A stretch of DNA of 50,858 bases from CBDUBU01 sp965365465 (GCA_965365465.1 CBDUBU010000002.1:1-50858); one strand, 5' to 3'; counted from the first letter of the stretch, positions 9,317 through 18,050 are shown. Notes: generated from the letters alone by a model not told the origin. Made by a program: numbers and translations.

Positions 9317-9727
9317 TTATTCTTCATCCACGTCATCAGCTTCTTCCGTAGCTTCTTCCGCATCCTCATCATCAGACAGGTCAATAATTATATCGTCCAC
9401 GTCATCAGGAGTTTCTTCGGGATCACGTTGCGGCTTGCGTTTGGGTTCGTCCGGGAGGATATCGCTGGCAAGTTGATAAACCGTGCCCAGGTGATGCTGG
9501 CCTGACTCTACCACGATGCCTTCCTTGATCAAAAGTTTGGCTATATTGAAAGGACACATTTCAAATCCTTTCGTGCGCATATAGAAATTGGCAGTGCGGC
9601 GCTGGTTGCCTACAATGAGCACATAGCCTTTTGCCATCTTGGCCTTTGCGTGATTCACCCATTTCTCTTTGGAGACAGTAGGACCCACGCGCCGGTCCTG
9701 CATATCACGATCGTTCGTTGTTTCCAT
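9317..9727 (-). CDS. Hypothetical protein with acidic C-terminal tail
   Basis: I do not recognise this 136-residue protein. Residues 15-90 form a compact basic domain: KEKWVNHAKAKMAKGYVLIV, then NFYMRTKGFEMCPFNIAKLL and a GTVYQL segment, possibly a small helix-strand fold. The last 35 residues are almost purely Asp/Glu. A start at ATG 9727 is supported by AGGAGG 8 bases upstream. It has no signal peptide. A basic domain with an acidic tail suits a nucleic-acid or ribosome-associated protein, but that is only a guess. The gene stands alone between divergent mscS and the GH130 gene. Confidence 0.72.
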   Translation of the reverse strand: METTNDRDMQDRRVGPTVSKEKWVNHAKAKMAKGYVLIVGNQRRTANFYMRTKGFEMCPFNIAKLLIKEGIVVESGQHHLGTVYQLASDILPDEPKRKPQRDPEETPDDVDDIIIDLSDDEDAEEATEEADDVDEE

Positions 9728-9948
9728 GGTAACGGCCTCCTGGTGGGACGAAGTGCGGGCGTCAACTGAAGTTTCGATTGAGGGTTCCGTAAAATATATA
9801 TTCCGCCCATTTTTAATCCGTTGTTCTGCATTTTTCTTCTCTCAGGCCAGAAACAAGGCGCCGGGGTCGCGGCGATTACTTTTTTAGAACCCTGCGGGAG
9901 GCAATGCGTCTTATCGGCGTTGCCGGCTATTAGAGAATCCGGCGATGG

Positions 9949-11097
9949 ATGGCGGTTTTACCTGAATATTTTTCTTTCAAAATGGAATTACTCAACGACC
10001 TGAACCAGGACTATCTGGCAAACCCTTTTCTTGGAGCCAGGATTTATGACTGGCTCATCATGCTTGCCATCTGGGTTATCGGATCTGTGGCGTTTATCCT
10101 GCTCCGTCGTTTCCTGGTCTGGCGGGTAGGGGCTATATCCAGGAAGACGACGAATGCCGTTGATGACGTAATTGCCGACCTGCTAAGAAAGACGAGGGGC
10201 TACTTCCTGGTTGCATTGGCCCTGTTTGCGGCTGCCGTGATTGCGCTGCCGGAAAAGCCTGTGGCCTGGATCAGCCGCATTGTTGTGATGGCATTGTTGC
10301 TACAGGTCGCGCGGTGGGGCAGCTATCTGATTGACTTCTGGATTCAGAGCTACAAAGAGCGGAAACTGGAAACCGACGCCGCAGCAGTTACTACAGTGCA
10401 GGCGATGGGTTTTCTGGGTCGTATTGCGCTCTGGGCCGTGGTTGTGCTGGTGGCGCTGGACAATCTGGGGATTGACGTGACGGCGCTGGTTGCCGGCCTC
10501 GGCATCGGCGGCATAGCGGTAGCCCTGGCCCTGCAGAATATTCTGGGAGATCTTTTTGCCTCGCTCTCGATTGTTCTCGATAAGCCTTTCGTTGTCGGCG
10601 ATTTTCTCAACGTCGATTCTTATCTGGGTTCTGTTGAATACATAGGTTTGAAAACAACGCGGATGCGCAGCCTCTCGGGAGAGCAAATCGTTTTCTCCAA
10701 CGGGGATTTGATGAAGAGCCGCATCCGGAATTTCAAGCGTATGTTCGAGCGGCGCATCGTCTTTTCCATCGGAGTGACGTATCAAACACCACATGAAAAG
10801 CTGGCAGCCATCCCCGGTATTATCAAAGAGACGGTGGAGGCTCAAGATCGGGTACGCTTTGACCGGGCGCACTTCAAATCCTACGGTGATTTTGCGCTTC
10901 AGTACGAGGTAGTGTATTTCGTCCTGGATCCCGATTTCAACCTGTACATGGATATTCAACAGGCGATCAATCTCGATATTTACAGGAAGTTCGAGCAGCA
11001 GGGAATTTCCTTTGCCTATCCCACCCAAAGCCTGTTTGTTGAGCGTTTCCCGTCCGGAACTATGCCTGAGATGGCAAACGGAGAGGGTAAGGCATAG
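9949..11097 (+). CDS. MscS-family mechanosensitive ion channel
   Basis: This inner-membrane channel opens on membrane tension to release solutes during osmotic downshock. The protein has 382 residues with about five hydrophobic segments in the first 190. The pore-lining TM3 reads DVTALVAGLGIGGIAVALALQNILGDLFASLSI, the glycine/alanine-rich MscS signature. The beta domain (KPFVVGDFLNVDSYLGSVEYIGLKTTRMRSLSGEQIVFSNGDL, here described in parts) and the C-terminal alpha/beta domain follow. The start may be 9949 or the ATG at 9982; neither has a clear ribosome site. Confidence 0.9.
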   Translation: MAVLPEYFSFKMELLNDLNQDYLANPFLGARIYDWLIMLAIWVIGSVAFILLRRFLVWRVGAISRKTTNAVDDVIADLLRKTRGYFLVALALFAAAVIALPEKPVAWISRIVVMALLLQVARWGSYLIDFWIQSYKERKLETDAAAVTTVQAMGFLGRIALWAVVVLVALDNLGIDVTALVAGLGIGGIAVALALQNILGDLFASLSIVLDKPFVVGDFLNVDSYLGSVEYIGLKTTRMRSLSGEQIVFSNGDLMKSRIRNFKRMFERRIVFSIGVTYQTPHEKLAAIPGIIKETVEAQDRVRFDRAHFKSYGDFALQYEVVYFVLDPDFNLYMDIQQAINLDIYRKFEQQGISFAYPTQSLFVERFPSGTMPEMANGEGKA

Positions 11098-11098
11098 C

Positions 11099-11133
11099 GA
11101 AGAACGCGGCCTCTATCGGAAGCCGCGTTCTTT
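11099..11133 (+). terminator. Rho-independent terminator after mscS
   Basis: AGAACGCGGC (11101-11110) pairs perfectly with GCCGCGTTCT (11122-11131) around an 11-base loop, directly after the mscS stop, and ends in TTT. The T-tract is short, so strength is uncertain. Confidence 0.7.
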
Positions 11134-11215
11134 CTGGCATTCATTCCACCGGTGGTTTACATCAAGTGCGTCATGCGACGCATACGCGCCTGCCCGCTCT
11201 TGAGAAAGCCTTTGG

Positions 11216-11287
11216 TCAGAGCAACCACACAAGCAACAGGATAAGCAAGATGATGACTACGATGGAGGGGAGGCCGAAGCGTCTCAT
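11216..11287 (-). CDS. 23-residue single-span membrane micropeptide
   Basis: A short frame on the minus strand starts ATG at 11287 and ends TGA at 11216. The peptide opens MRRFGLPS, continues with about 15 unbroken Ile/Val/Leu residues and ends VWLL. It thus has two basic N-terminal residues and one transmembrane helix, and no other domain. GAGG lies 8-11 bases before the ATG, a good ribosome site. It is the only sensible coding element in the 333-bp gap between mscS and the M28 peptidase. Function is unknown; small hydrophobic peptides of this kind can modulate membrane complexes or act as toxins. Confidence 0.5.
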   Translation of the reverse strand: MRRFGLPSIVVIILLILLLVWLL

Positions 11288-11431
11288 GGTTTGTACCTCA
11301 AGTTATCTTTGGAACCAATGGCGCGTAGATGCACAGCAGGCATCTAAAAACATTACGCTGACGGCGCCCGTGAGTTGAGCCATCATTGTAAAGAAGTCCG
11401 TACGAATGCGTCTGTCCTTGTCAAACAAAGA

Positions 11432-13072
11432 TCAATGGCTCCCGGCCTGCGCTGGTTCTGCAGGCATGATCAGGGGCTTGCGCGGCAACCTTTCCTCTCG
11501 TTGTGCGGTGTGGTAGACAAACGCGGCAATGATGGTTGCTGCTTGCTTGAGGTCTTCTTCCATGACGTGATCGAACACGTCTAACGTAGAGTGATGAGTT
11601 CGCGAATAGGAAACGGGATCCTGAATGAACTGAAACCCCGGCAGTCCCGCCCTGTCGAAGGGCACATGATCGGTGCTGCCTGTTCGGGAGTAGCTGAGGG
11701 TTGCGGCGCCGGCTTTCTCAAAAGGAGCAAGCCAGGCGCGGAAAATCGGGCGCACGGCTTCGTTTTCCTGTAGATAAACCCCGCGAATTCTGCCGGCGCC
11801 ATTGTCCAGGTTATAATAGGCAGAGAGCTTGTCATATTCCGCTTTGAAAGCAACAGGAGGCTGTGTCCAGTCTGGAAGTTGAGCAAAATGATCGTTCACA
11901 TAATTCCACGATCCGAGAAGTCCTTGCTCTTCGCCAGACCATAAGGCAATGCGGATAGTTCTACGCGGCTGCTTTCCCGTTGCCTTGAAAAGCTCCTGCA
12001 AGATCCTGGCGACTTCCATCATGACGGCGCTTCCGGCGGCATTGTCGGTGGCTCCGGTTCCCCCGTGCCAGGAATCGAGATGCGCTCCGAACATTACCAC
12101 CTCGTCTCCGAGCAGAGGATCAGTTCCCGGAATCTCTCCGATAACGTTGTACGCCATCAGATCCAGATCGTGGTAAACGGCATCAATCTCTGCTTCAATG
12201 ACCACAGGAATCCCCCGGTCTACCAGTCGGTATATCCGGTTGTAGTACTCGGCAGAAAGGGTAAATTGAGGAATCACTGCTGCGTTCAATTGCCAGGGGT
12301 AAGCTTGGCGTGAGGAAGCCCCATCGGAGATGTAAGGAACGGAGGCTGCGCTGACGAAGATGGTTCCGAAATCACCACGGGTATACGCATGGTCAAGGAG
12401 TAGGAGGGGGCTTTCTTCATAAAGAAAACGTACGCTTTCCTGAAGAAGCCGGAGCCTGCGTATCGCATCAGGGCTATAACGCTTTTCCTCAGCCTCGGCA
12501 GACCCTGCATTTGCCAGGTCGAGCAATCCCTGCGCGTCATACCGTTTTGCAGCAGCCACGAACGGGTCGGCAACCGAGCGGGGAGCTTCGAGCAATACCA
12601 CTTTACCCTTTAGCTTTCCGCGATATTTTGAAAAGTCCTCCTCCGATTCCACACGGAAAATGACGACCTCTCCCTGAATGATGCCATTAACGCCTGGAGA
12701 CCATGCTTTGGGGTAGGCAGGAACTACAAACGGATTCGGGCTGGCGACATTCAGGCTGGAACTGCGAAGCGTCCAGCCTCTCCCGAAAGGTCCCCACGGC
12801 GCAAGATGTACATTTTCTAATCCCCACTCCTTGAGTTGCGAGACCGCCCATTCAGATGCTTCTTGCAGGTTCGGAGAGCCGGTCAATCGTGGTCCATATA
12901 CATCCGTCAATCGCCAGAGCGTTTCTTTCAGTCGGCTCTTTTCCATGCCCTGTTCACGAATAGCCGCGATGGCTGCTTCGTCTACCTGCTCCTGCGCATA
13001 AGCCGGAGACAGGGGCATCGTGAGCAAAAACAGGAAAAAAGGGAGACGCCGGAGAGCGGGGAGCGCGGGCAT
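11432..13072 (-). CDS. Secreted M28-family zinc metallopeptidase with PA domain
   Basis: This exported aminopeptidase-like enzyme has 546 residues. A signal peptide (LPFFLFLLTMPLSPAYAQ) is followed by a protease-associated insert around residues 110-280 and the M28 catalytic domain. The five usual zinc ligands are visible: GAHLDS (His), GATDNAAG (Asp), WSGEEQG (Glu catalytic base and ligand), YNLDNGAG (Asp) and RTHHSTLD (His). It should trim peptides outside the cytosol, possibly for nutrient use. A GTG at 13111 is an alternative start, but ATG 13072 puts the signal peptide at the N-terminus. Confidence 0.9.
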   Translation of the reverse strand: MPALPALRRLPFFLFLLTMPLSPAYAQEQVDEAAIAAIREQGMEKSRLKETLWRLTDVYGPRLTGSPNLQEASEWAVSQLKEWGLENVHLAPWGPFGRGWTLRSSSLNVASPNPFVVPAYPKAWSPGVNGIIQGEVVIFRVESEEDFSKYRGKLKGKVVLLEAPRSVADPFVAAAKRYDAQGLLDLANAGSAEAEEKRYSPDAIRRLRLLQESVRFLYEESPLLLLDHAYTRGDFGTIFVSAASVPYISDGASSRQAYPWQLNAAVIPQFTLSAEYYNRIYRLVDRGIPVVIEAEIDAVYHDLDLMAYNVIGEIPGTDPLLGDEVVMFGAHLDSWHGGTGATDNAAGSAVMMEVARILQELFKATGKQPRRTIRIALWSGEEQGLLGSWNYVNDHFAQLPDWTQPPVAFKAEYDKLSAYYNLDNGAGRIRGVYLQENEAVRPIFRAWLAPFEKAGAATLSYSRTGSTDHVPFDRAGLPGFQFIQDPVSYSRTHHSTLDVFDHVMEEDLKQAATIIAAFVYHTAQREERLPRKPLIMPAEPAQAGSH

Positions 13073-13241
13073 TGGCAACAGGTGAGAATCGTAAGGGCGA
13101 GTTGCAGGCACGTGCGTGGTATGCGAAAAGAAAAGATGCGTTCCACGAATTTTCCCCGGACTGCTGCGTTGCCGGAGGTTCTCCGGACCTGTATCCGGGT
13201 CTATTAAGAGGCGCCTGAATGAATCGCCCTGGAGAGTACTT

Positions 13242-13661
13242 TCAAGGTTTCAGTTGCTTCTTTTCCCATTCCAGAAACGCATCCAGGTCTTTTCGTAGTG
13301 CGTTTCCGATGGCCATAATGACAGCAATATCATCCGCAAAGCCGATGCCGACGAGAAAGTCGGGGATCAGGTCGACCGGATTGATAAAGTACGCGATGCC
13401 GGCAACAGCATAGAGCATCGACCGCCAGGGAAGGCTCCGGTATTCTTTTCTGGCCCAGGCTCTGGCAAGGCGGAGCAGTACGAGGAGATCATCTTTTGTC
13501 TGACCGAGGGCCGCTCTTTCCGAGAAGAGCTTCCCTGCGCCGGTTCGGACGAGTCGTAACAGCCTGAACCTCCGTTTCAGCGCTTGTTCTGCTGCCTGGC
13601 GAGCTACTTTGAACGCCCAGTGTTGGCTGAAATTGAGTTTTGATTGAACAGGCGTTTCCAT
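13242..13661 (-). CDS. YkvA-family (DUF1232) membrane protein
   Basis: This 139-residue protein has the DUF1232 core near the C-terminus: YAVAGIAYFINPVDLIPDFL followed by GFADDIAVIMAIGNAL. The DLIPDF/DD pattern is the family signature. The N-terminal half is basic and helical. The family is widespread but its role is undefined; members are thought to associate with the membrane. It lies between the M28 and M23 peptidase genes on the same strand, 36 bp after the M23 gene ends, so co-transcription with the latter is likely. Confidence 0.85.
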   Translation of the reverse strand: METPVQSKLNFSQHWAFKVARQAAEQALKRRFRLLRLVRTGAGKLFSERAALGQTKDDLLVLLRLARAWARKEYRSLPWRSMLYAVAGIAYFINPVDLIPDFLVGIGFADDIAVIMAIGNALRKDLDAFLEWEKKQLKP

Positions 13662-13697
13662 TCTGGAAGCTGGATGCTTGAAAGGGAGCAGACCCGA

Positions 13698-14984
13698 TCA
13701 GAAGTACTCCGAGTCCCTTGTCAGCGTCAGTTCAGCAAGAAGGGGTAGGGAGGCAGGGAGTTGAAGACGAGGAAGCAACTCGTCACGCAACGTAAGAAAC
13801 GCGAAGCGGTTTTCTCCTTTGACAGGTTCAGAAGGCGGCATTTTTTCCTTCAAGGGATCGACTTGGTTTCCGTCTTTCCAGAATCGGAAGCAAACGTGGG
13901 GCCCGGTTGCCAGCCCCGTGCTGCCTACGTACCCAATCACTTCGCCCTGCTTGACGTGCGTTCCGGGCTTGATGCCTTTCGCTATACGCGACATGTGCAA
14001 ATATCCAGTCGTGTAGGCGCCGTTATGACGCACCTTGACGTAATTCCCGTTATAGCGCTGGAAGGCGGCTTCGAGCACCACACCGTCGCCTACCGAATAG
14101 ATCTCGGTTCCCGAAGGGGCCGCATAGTCTGTGCCAAGATGCGCCTTGTACCTTTTCTGAACAGGGTGGAAACGCTTGAGTGAATAGTGCGACGTTATGG
14201 TTCCATATTTGAGCGGAGATTTCAGGAAGGCCTGACGCAGGCTGTTTCCGTTCTCATCGAAATAGCCGCTTTCATCTCCTTGCTCGAAATAAAAGGCGTA
14301 AAACTCTTCTCCGGCGTGCTCGAACCGCGCTGAAACGATGCTGCCTACCCCGACAGGTTCGTTTTCAACTTTTTGCTCCTGATAAACAAGGGTGAAGTTA
14401 TCCCCTTTCTGGAGGTGATAAAAATCGATCTGCCACGCAAATACCTCGGCGAGTTTACTCGCAAGCGCAGGGTCCACTTTCCTTTCCGCGAGGGCGCCGT
14501 AGAGCGAACTGGTGATCGTAGCGCTGACCGTCTTCTCCTGAACCATGACGGGACGCTCCTTCTCAGATACACGCGGCGCCCCCTGTAGATCGAAAACATA
14601 ATACCGAATGGCATCTTCCTGATAAACCAGATGCCGGACAGTGGAGCCTTGCCGGTAAATCCTGTATGCTTTCCCGGCCCGGATGCGGCGAACGTCGAAG
14701 ACGGAACCGGCTTGTTCTACCGCCTTGTTTATGGTTTCAGTCTCAACGCCATGTTCCGAGAGGATTTGCGAGAAGGTCTGGTTCCGTTCGATATGCTTAT
14801 CCTCAATCTGATACTCCGTCAGGTTAAAGCCGAAATGGTCGAACTGCGCGGCTGGTTTGGCGCGCTCCAGAGGAACTGTTGTCTGGCTTGTTCTGGAGGG
14901 ATCCGAGTTCTTGAGAAGAAAGGGCGTGAGGACGGCGGCGAGCAACAAGAGGCCGAGTGGCTTCAAGAACTTCTTTGAAGGCAT
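13698..14984 (-). CDS. M23-family peptidoglycan endopeptidase-like protein (MepM-like)
   Basis: The 428-residue protein has an N-terminal anchor (LGLLLLAAVLTPFLL), an OapA/LysM-like middle (residues 60-230) and a C-terminal LytM domain. Visible M23 motifs are HLGTDYAAPSGTEIYSVGDG (zinc His and Asp) and TGYLHMS (catalytic His). The last motif reads TGPHVCFRFW: the first His is kept, but the second His, normally the third zinc ligand, is Cys. Cys could still bind zinc or the enzyme may be altered. By family it would cut peptide crosslinks in the periplasm during wall growth. The ATG has CAGGA upstream. Confidence 0.87.
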   Translation of the reverse strand: MPSKKFLKPLGLLLLAAVLTPFLLKNSDPSRTSQTTVPLERAKPAAQFDHFGFNLTEYQIEDKHIERNQTFSQILSEHGVETETINKAVEQAGSVFDVRRIRAGKAYRIYRQGSTVRHLVYQEDAIRYYVFDLQGAPRVSEKERPVMVQEKTVSATITSSLYGALAERKVDPALASKLAEVFAWQIDFYHLQKGDNFTLVYQEQKVENEPVGVGSIVSARFEHAGEEFYAFYFEQGDESGYFDENGNSLRQAFLKSPLKYGTITSHYSLKRFHPVQKRYKAHLGTDYAAPSGTEIYSVGDGVVLEAAFQRYNGNYVKVRHNGAYTTGYLHMSRIAKGIKPGTHVKQGEVIGYVGSTGLATGPHVCFRFWKDGNQVDPLKEKMPPSEPVKGENRFAFLTLRDELLPRLQLPASLPLLAELTLTRDSEYF

Positions 14985-15321
14985 TTCCTGTTTCGAGTTA
15001 TTGGGTGGTCAGAACAACGTTACAAGAGCGCCCACGTATCCGGCAATAATTCGCTGCCGTCTCCGGAAGCATCCCCATAGGCTTTAAAGGGCGGTAAAGG
15101 GCGAAAGGCAACGCCTTGTAACGATCAGACCTGAACCCGGCGCAACGCCGTTATAAGGTGGTGAGCACGGCGCAGTGCGGCAGGTAGAGCGGTTCAGGCT
15201 GTATGAATCTAGCGCATTCGAGGCAAGAATGCGACTGTTTGAGCAAGAAAAGAAGGTGAAACGTGGTTTACCCCTGCAATTCTCTCTGTAAATAGCGCCT
15301 TTGCATAGCTATCGAGAGAAG
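14985..15321. other. Non-coding gap upstream of the M23 gene
   Basis: No gene is supported in these 337 bases. The left end must carry the minus-strand promoter and leader of the M23 gene. The right end holds a hairpin just after the adenosyltransferase stop (15280-15320). The middle has several GGCG/CGCC-rich inverted segments without a recognised RNA family. Confidence 0.55.
15280..15320 (-). terminator. Hairpin after cobalamin adenosyltransferase gene
   Basis: On the minus strand TTCTCTC pairs with GAGAGAA and, inside, ATAGC pairs with GCTAT. It begins one base after the stop codon at 15322. There is no T-tract, so it may be a weak terminator or an mRNA-end stabiliser. Confidence 0.35.
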
Positions 15322-15891
15322 TCAGGCAGGCTCGCGACGCTTTGGATCCCAGATAGGTTCGTCAATGCCGGCTTGCTGGTTTGTCCATCTCGCCAGTACA
15401 AAGAGCAGGTCAGATAGTCGGTTGAGATAAACAAGGACGTGCTCGCTGAGCGTCTCGGAGCCGGCTGCATCGAGGCTCATGCGCTCCGCACGCCGGCAAA
15501 CCGTTCGGGCAACGTGCAATGTGGAGGCGGCGATAGACCCTCCCGGCAACACGAAATGCTTCAGGCGGGGCAGTTCGGCATCCAGGTTGTCGATGTCTTG
15601 CTCCAGCCGCTCGATGTGTGCAGGCTCGATTCGCGTCACAGACTGCCGGGCATCGGCGGGCGTTGCAAGATCCGCTCCCAGAACAAACAACTCTTCCTGG
15701 ATGCGCTCCAGTAATGGAATGGCAGCCTCACATCCAGGTATTTCCTGCAGGTAACTTTTTGCAAGTCCCAGAAAGGAGTTTGTTTCGTCTACAGTACCGT
15801 AGGCATCAATTCGGGTGTGGGTTTTCGCAACGCGTGCGCCTCCGTACAGAGAGGTCTGTCCGGCATCGCCGGTTCTGGTGTATATTTTCAT
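15322..15891 (-). CDS. Cob(I)alamin adenosyltransferase, PduO type
   Basis: This cytosolic enzyme transfers the adenosyl group of ATP to cob(I)alamin, making coenzyme B12. The 189-residue protein starts with the PduO signature KIYTRTGDAGQTSLYGGARV (ATP-binding) and shows DAYGTVDETNSFLG and, later, TVCRRAERMSL and YLNRLSDLLFVLAR, all conserved in the family. Length is normal. It follows a BtuD-like ABC ATPase 74 bp upstream on the same strand, so the pair probably serves cobalamin uptake and activation. No cobalamin riboswitch was recognised upstream. Confidence 0.93.
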   Translation of the reverse strand: MKIYTRTGDAGQTSLYGGARVAKTHTRIDAYGTVDETNSFLGLAKSYLQEIPGCEAAIPLLERIQEELFVLGADLATPADARQSVTRIEPAHIERLEQDIDNLDAELPRLKHFVLPGGSIAASTLHVARTVCRRAERMSLDAAGSETLSEHVLVYLNRLSDLLFVLARWTNQQAGIDEPIWDPKRREPA

Positions 15892-15965
15892 AGGTAAGAA
15901 ATTCAGGTCAGGTTAAAAGGCGCTGAAGGCTATGCAACAGCTTGTATTCCGGAGGCTTTCCATAC

Positions 15966-16772
15966 TCAATGAGCCACAGGAGAAGTAGACCGTTGCGGCG
16001 GCAGAGGTGTCTTGTAATGAATATGCAATGCGCTGTAGGGCGCGGTGACTACCTCGGCATCCATGCGGAAAACGGATGCGATCATCTCGGAGGTGAGCAC
16101 CTCCTCGGGAGAGCCTTCAGCTGCCATGACTCCCTGTTTCAGCACGACAAGTTGGCTGGCGTAGCGAGCTGCCAGTTCGAGATCGTGAAAAACCGTGATT
16201 ACGGTTGTTCCATTCTCAACGAGCAGCCGGATTCTGTCAAGGAAATCGAACTGGTAATGTACGTCAAGGTGTGATGTCGGCTCATCCAGAAGCAGCAGGC
16301 GTGGCTCCTGAACCAGCGCCTGCGCCAGAAAGACACGCTGTAGTTCGCCGCCGCTCAATGAAAGCACGGATCGATCTCCGAATCCTTGAAGGTCAACCTG
16401 GGCGAGCGCCTCTGCAACGCAAGCGCGATCCCGGGAGGAATATCCGGAAAACCAGCTTTTATGCGGCGACCTGCCGAGCATGACAAGCTCAGACACGCTG
16501 AAGTCAAAAGTCAAGGCCGTGGATTGCCGGACGAAAGCAAGGCAGCGAGCCAGTTCTCCAGGTTTCCACCGGGCCAGGGCGCGCCCCTCTAGTTCGAGGA
16601 CGCCCTCGTAAGGTAAAATACCGCTGATGGCGCGCAGCAGCGTCGTTTTGCCGCTTCCGTTAGGTCCCAGCAAGCCGAGGAAAACACCCCTGGGAACAGA
16701 AAACGTCAAGCCCCGCAAAACGGGTTTGCCTTGCAACGAAACGTGCAGACGGTGAATGTCCAGCAGAGGCAA
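15966..16772 (-). CDS. btuD: ABC transporter ATP-binding protein, BtuD/FecE type
   Basis: This 268-residue ATPase belongs to the iron-siderophore/B12 importer group. It has a Walker A motif GPNGSGKTT at about residue 36, a Q-loop around FVRQ, signature LSGGELQR, Walker B LLLLDEPTSHLD and an H-loop HD in TVFHDLELA. LVMLGRSPHKSWF is typical of the FecE/BtuD subgroup. The start appears to be TTG 16772; no ATG or GTG is available before the Walker A region. The neighbouring adenosyltransferase supports B12 as cargo. No permease or binding protein is in the window, so these must be encoded elsewhere. Confidence 0.82.
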   Translation of the reverse strand: MPLLDIHRLHVSLQGKPVLRGLTFSVPRGVFLGLLGPNGSGKTTLLRAISGILPYEGVLELEGRALARWKPGELARCLAFVRQSTALTFDFSVSELVMLGRSPHKSWFSGYSSRDRACVAEALAQVDLQGFGDRSVLSLSGGELQRVFLAQALVQEPRLLLLDEPTSHLDVHYQFDFLDRIRLLVENGTTVITVFHDLELAARYASQLVVLKQGVMAAEGSPEEVLTSEMIASVFRMDAEVVTAPYSALHIHYKTPLPPQRSTSPVAH

Positions 16773-16902
16773 AGCAGGCTCAAGTCTTGGCTTTGAAGGG
16801 ATCTGTTAACGTTCGCGGCGCTGGAACAATCCGCAACGCATAAGTTTTTACCGGTGCTTGCGGACTGCCGTGAGCAAAAAGATACTCAAAAGATGACATG
16901 TT

Positions 16903-17379
16903 ATGAAAAGCCTTCGCCGGTTGTTGATCGTGTGCGTACTCATAACGGCAGCAGGATGTGATACACAGGGCGGTCAGGACGATTTTGCAGCCAGCGCCAG
17001 TCGAAGACCTTCCGGATATACTCAGACCAACGCCGATGGCACAGTCGTTACGGTAGATGAGGATGACTGGCGGACGAGTCCTGCATACAGAGGGACGGTT
17101 CGCATCGATCCGGCTTATCCCAATCCTGTTGCTACGGAGTTCGTCACGGTGCCGGTGACGGTGACACAGTTTAATTCGGTGCGTGGAGGGCTTGTTCTGC
17201 GCGCCTACAACAGCGCCGGACTTCTTTTCAGGCTGGCCGACATTCCGGAGGCAAGGGATCCGGGGGCTTATGTGTTCAGCTTTGCGCCGGGCCTTCTGGG
17301 TAGGCTTGGTCTGCAGCGGGTATTCGTGTTTGACACAGTAGGCGAAATCGTGTCCTATGGCGACATTATGGTGCAGTAA
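16903..17379 (+). CDS. Lipoprotein with AYPNP-type module
   Basis: This is a 158-residue exported lipoprotein. The signal peptide ends in a lipobox (TAAGC, Cys 19). After a polar linker the rest is one beta-sandwich-like module that begins VRIDPAYPNP and holds VTVPVTVTQF and LVLRAYNSAGLLF. These resemble the start of type IX secretion/FlgD-like C-terminal modules, but it lacks the usual GIYLYRV and Lys-ending tail. It was not identified further. It is divergent from btuD and convergent with the next minus-strand AYPNP protein. Confidence 0.7.
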   Translation: MKSLRRLLIVCVLITAAGCDTQGGQDDFAASASRRPSGYTQTNADGTVVTVDEDDWRTSPAYRGTVRIDPAYPNPVATEFVTVPVTVTQFNSVRGGLVLRAYNSAGLLFRLADIPEARDPGAYVFSFAPGLLGRLGLQRVFVFDTVGEIVSYGDIMVQ

Positions 17380-17406
17380 GCGGCCCTGGCCGGGGTTGCC
17401 GTTCGC

Positions 17407-17796
17407 TTACTTGAGCAGCGTTATCTGACGAGCCGCCGTAAACGTTTCACCACGAACGCGGTACAGATAGATTCCGCTGGGAAGATTGCCGGCATCGAAG
17501 GTGAAAGTACGCCTCTCCCCGGCTTCCATAACTTCATTGAAGAGACGGCGTACAGGCTGGCCCAGCATATTGTATACCTCAACGGTAACCTGCTGGCGAA
17601 TCCCTACCGTCAGATTGAAAGACGTGGACGGGTTGAACGGGTTCGGGTAAGCAGCCGAGAGGACATAGTCATCCGGAACCTTCCGTGTAGAATCAGCGGC
17701 AACCGCGCTCACTTCCTGTGCATAAGCCCTTTCCGAGGCAAATCCTCCAAGACAGATCAGCATGGAAAGGGCGATGGTCTGTAACGTCTGTTTCAT
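17407..17796 (-). CDS. Small secreted protein that is mostly a type A C-terminal sorting domain
   Basis: The 129-residue protein has a signal peptide (TIALSMLICLGGFASERAYAQ), about 25 linker residues and then a full C-terminal module: LSAAYPNPFNPSTSFNL, VTVEVYNMLGQPVRRL, LPSGIYLYRV and the end ITLLK. This is the classical T9SS type A/FlgD-like sorting domain. Almost nothing else is present, so it may be a decayed or minimal carrier of the domain. ATG 17796 is chosen over TTG 17817 because it puts the signal peptide first. Confidence 0.8.
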   Translation of the reverse strand: MKQTLQTIALSMLICLGGFASERAYAQEVSAVAADSTRKVPDDYVLSAAYPNPFNPSTSFNLTVGIRQQVTVEVYNMLGQPVRRLFNEVMEAGERRTFTFDAGNLPSGIYLYRVRGETFTAARQITLLK

Positions 17797-18050
17797 AACA
17801 TCAAGATCTATATCCAACCGTTGGCGTCAAGGAAAGCTGCTTTCCCACGTGGACGGTTTTGTTCAAAGCGTTGTTACGGCGTTGTATCGTACCTGGACCG
17901 CTTAAGTTTCAGAAATCTCTGCCTCATAAACGATACATCACATGATTTTCGTACATGACCACCCGCCGTTATTTTTTCAGAGCAAAAACAGATCCAATAC
18001 GCAATCAGACGTTGATCTTTTTATAGCCTGTCATCATGTGAGTCTGCCGG

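Noticed and set aside
10300..11028. 242-residue minus-strand frame
   Set aside because: It is antisense to mscS, whose protein is clearly recognisable; the product has no domain.
15279..15296. TTCTCTCTGTA-ATA motif shared with about 30078-30095
   Set aside because: About 15 matching bases, one in a hairpin and one before smpB; too short to separate from chance.
16773..16902. Possible cobalamin riboswitch upstream of btuD
   Set aside because: The 130-base leader is too short and no B12-box-like sequence was seen.
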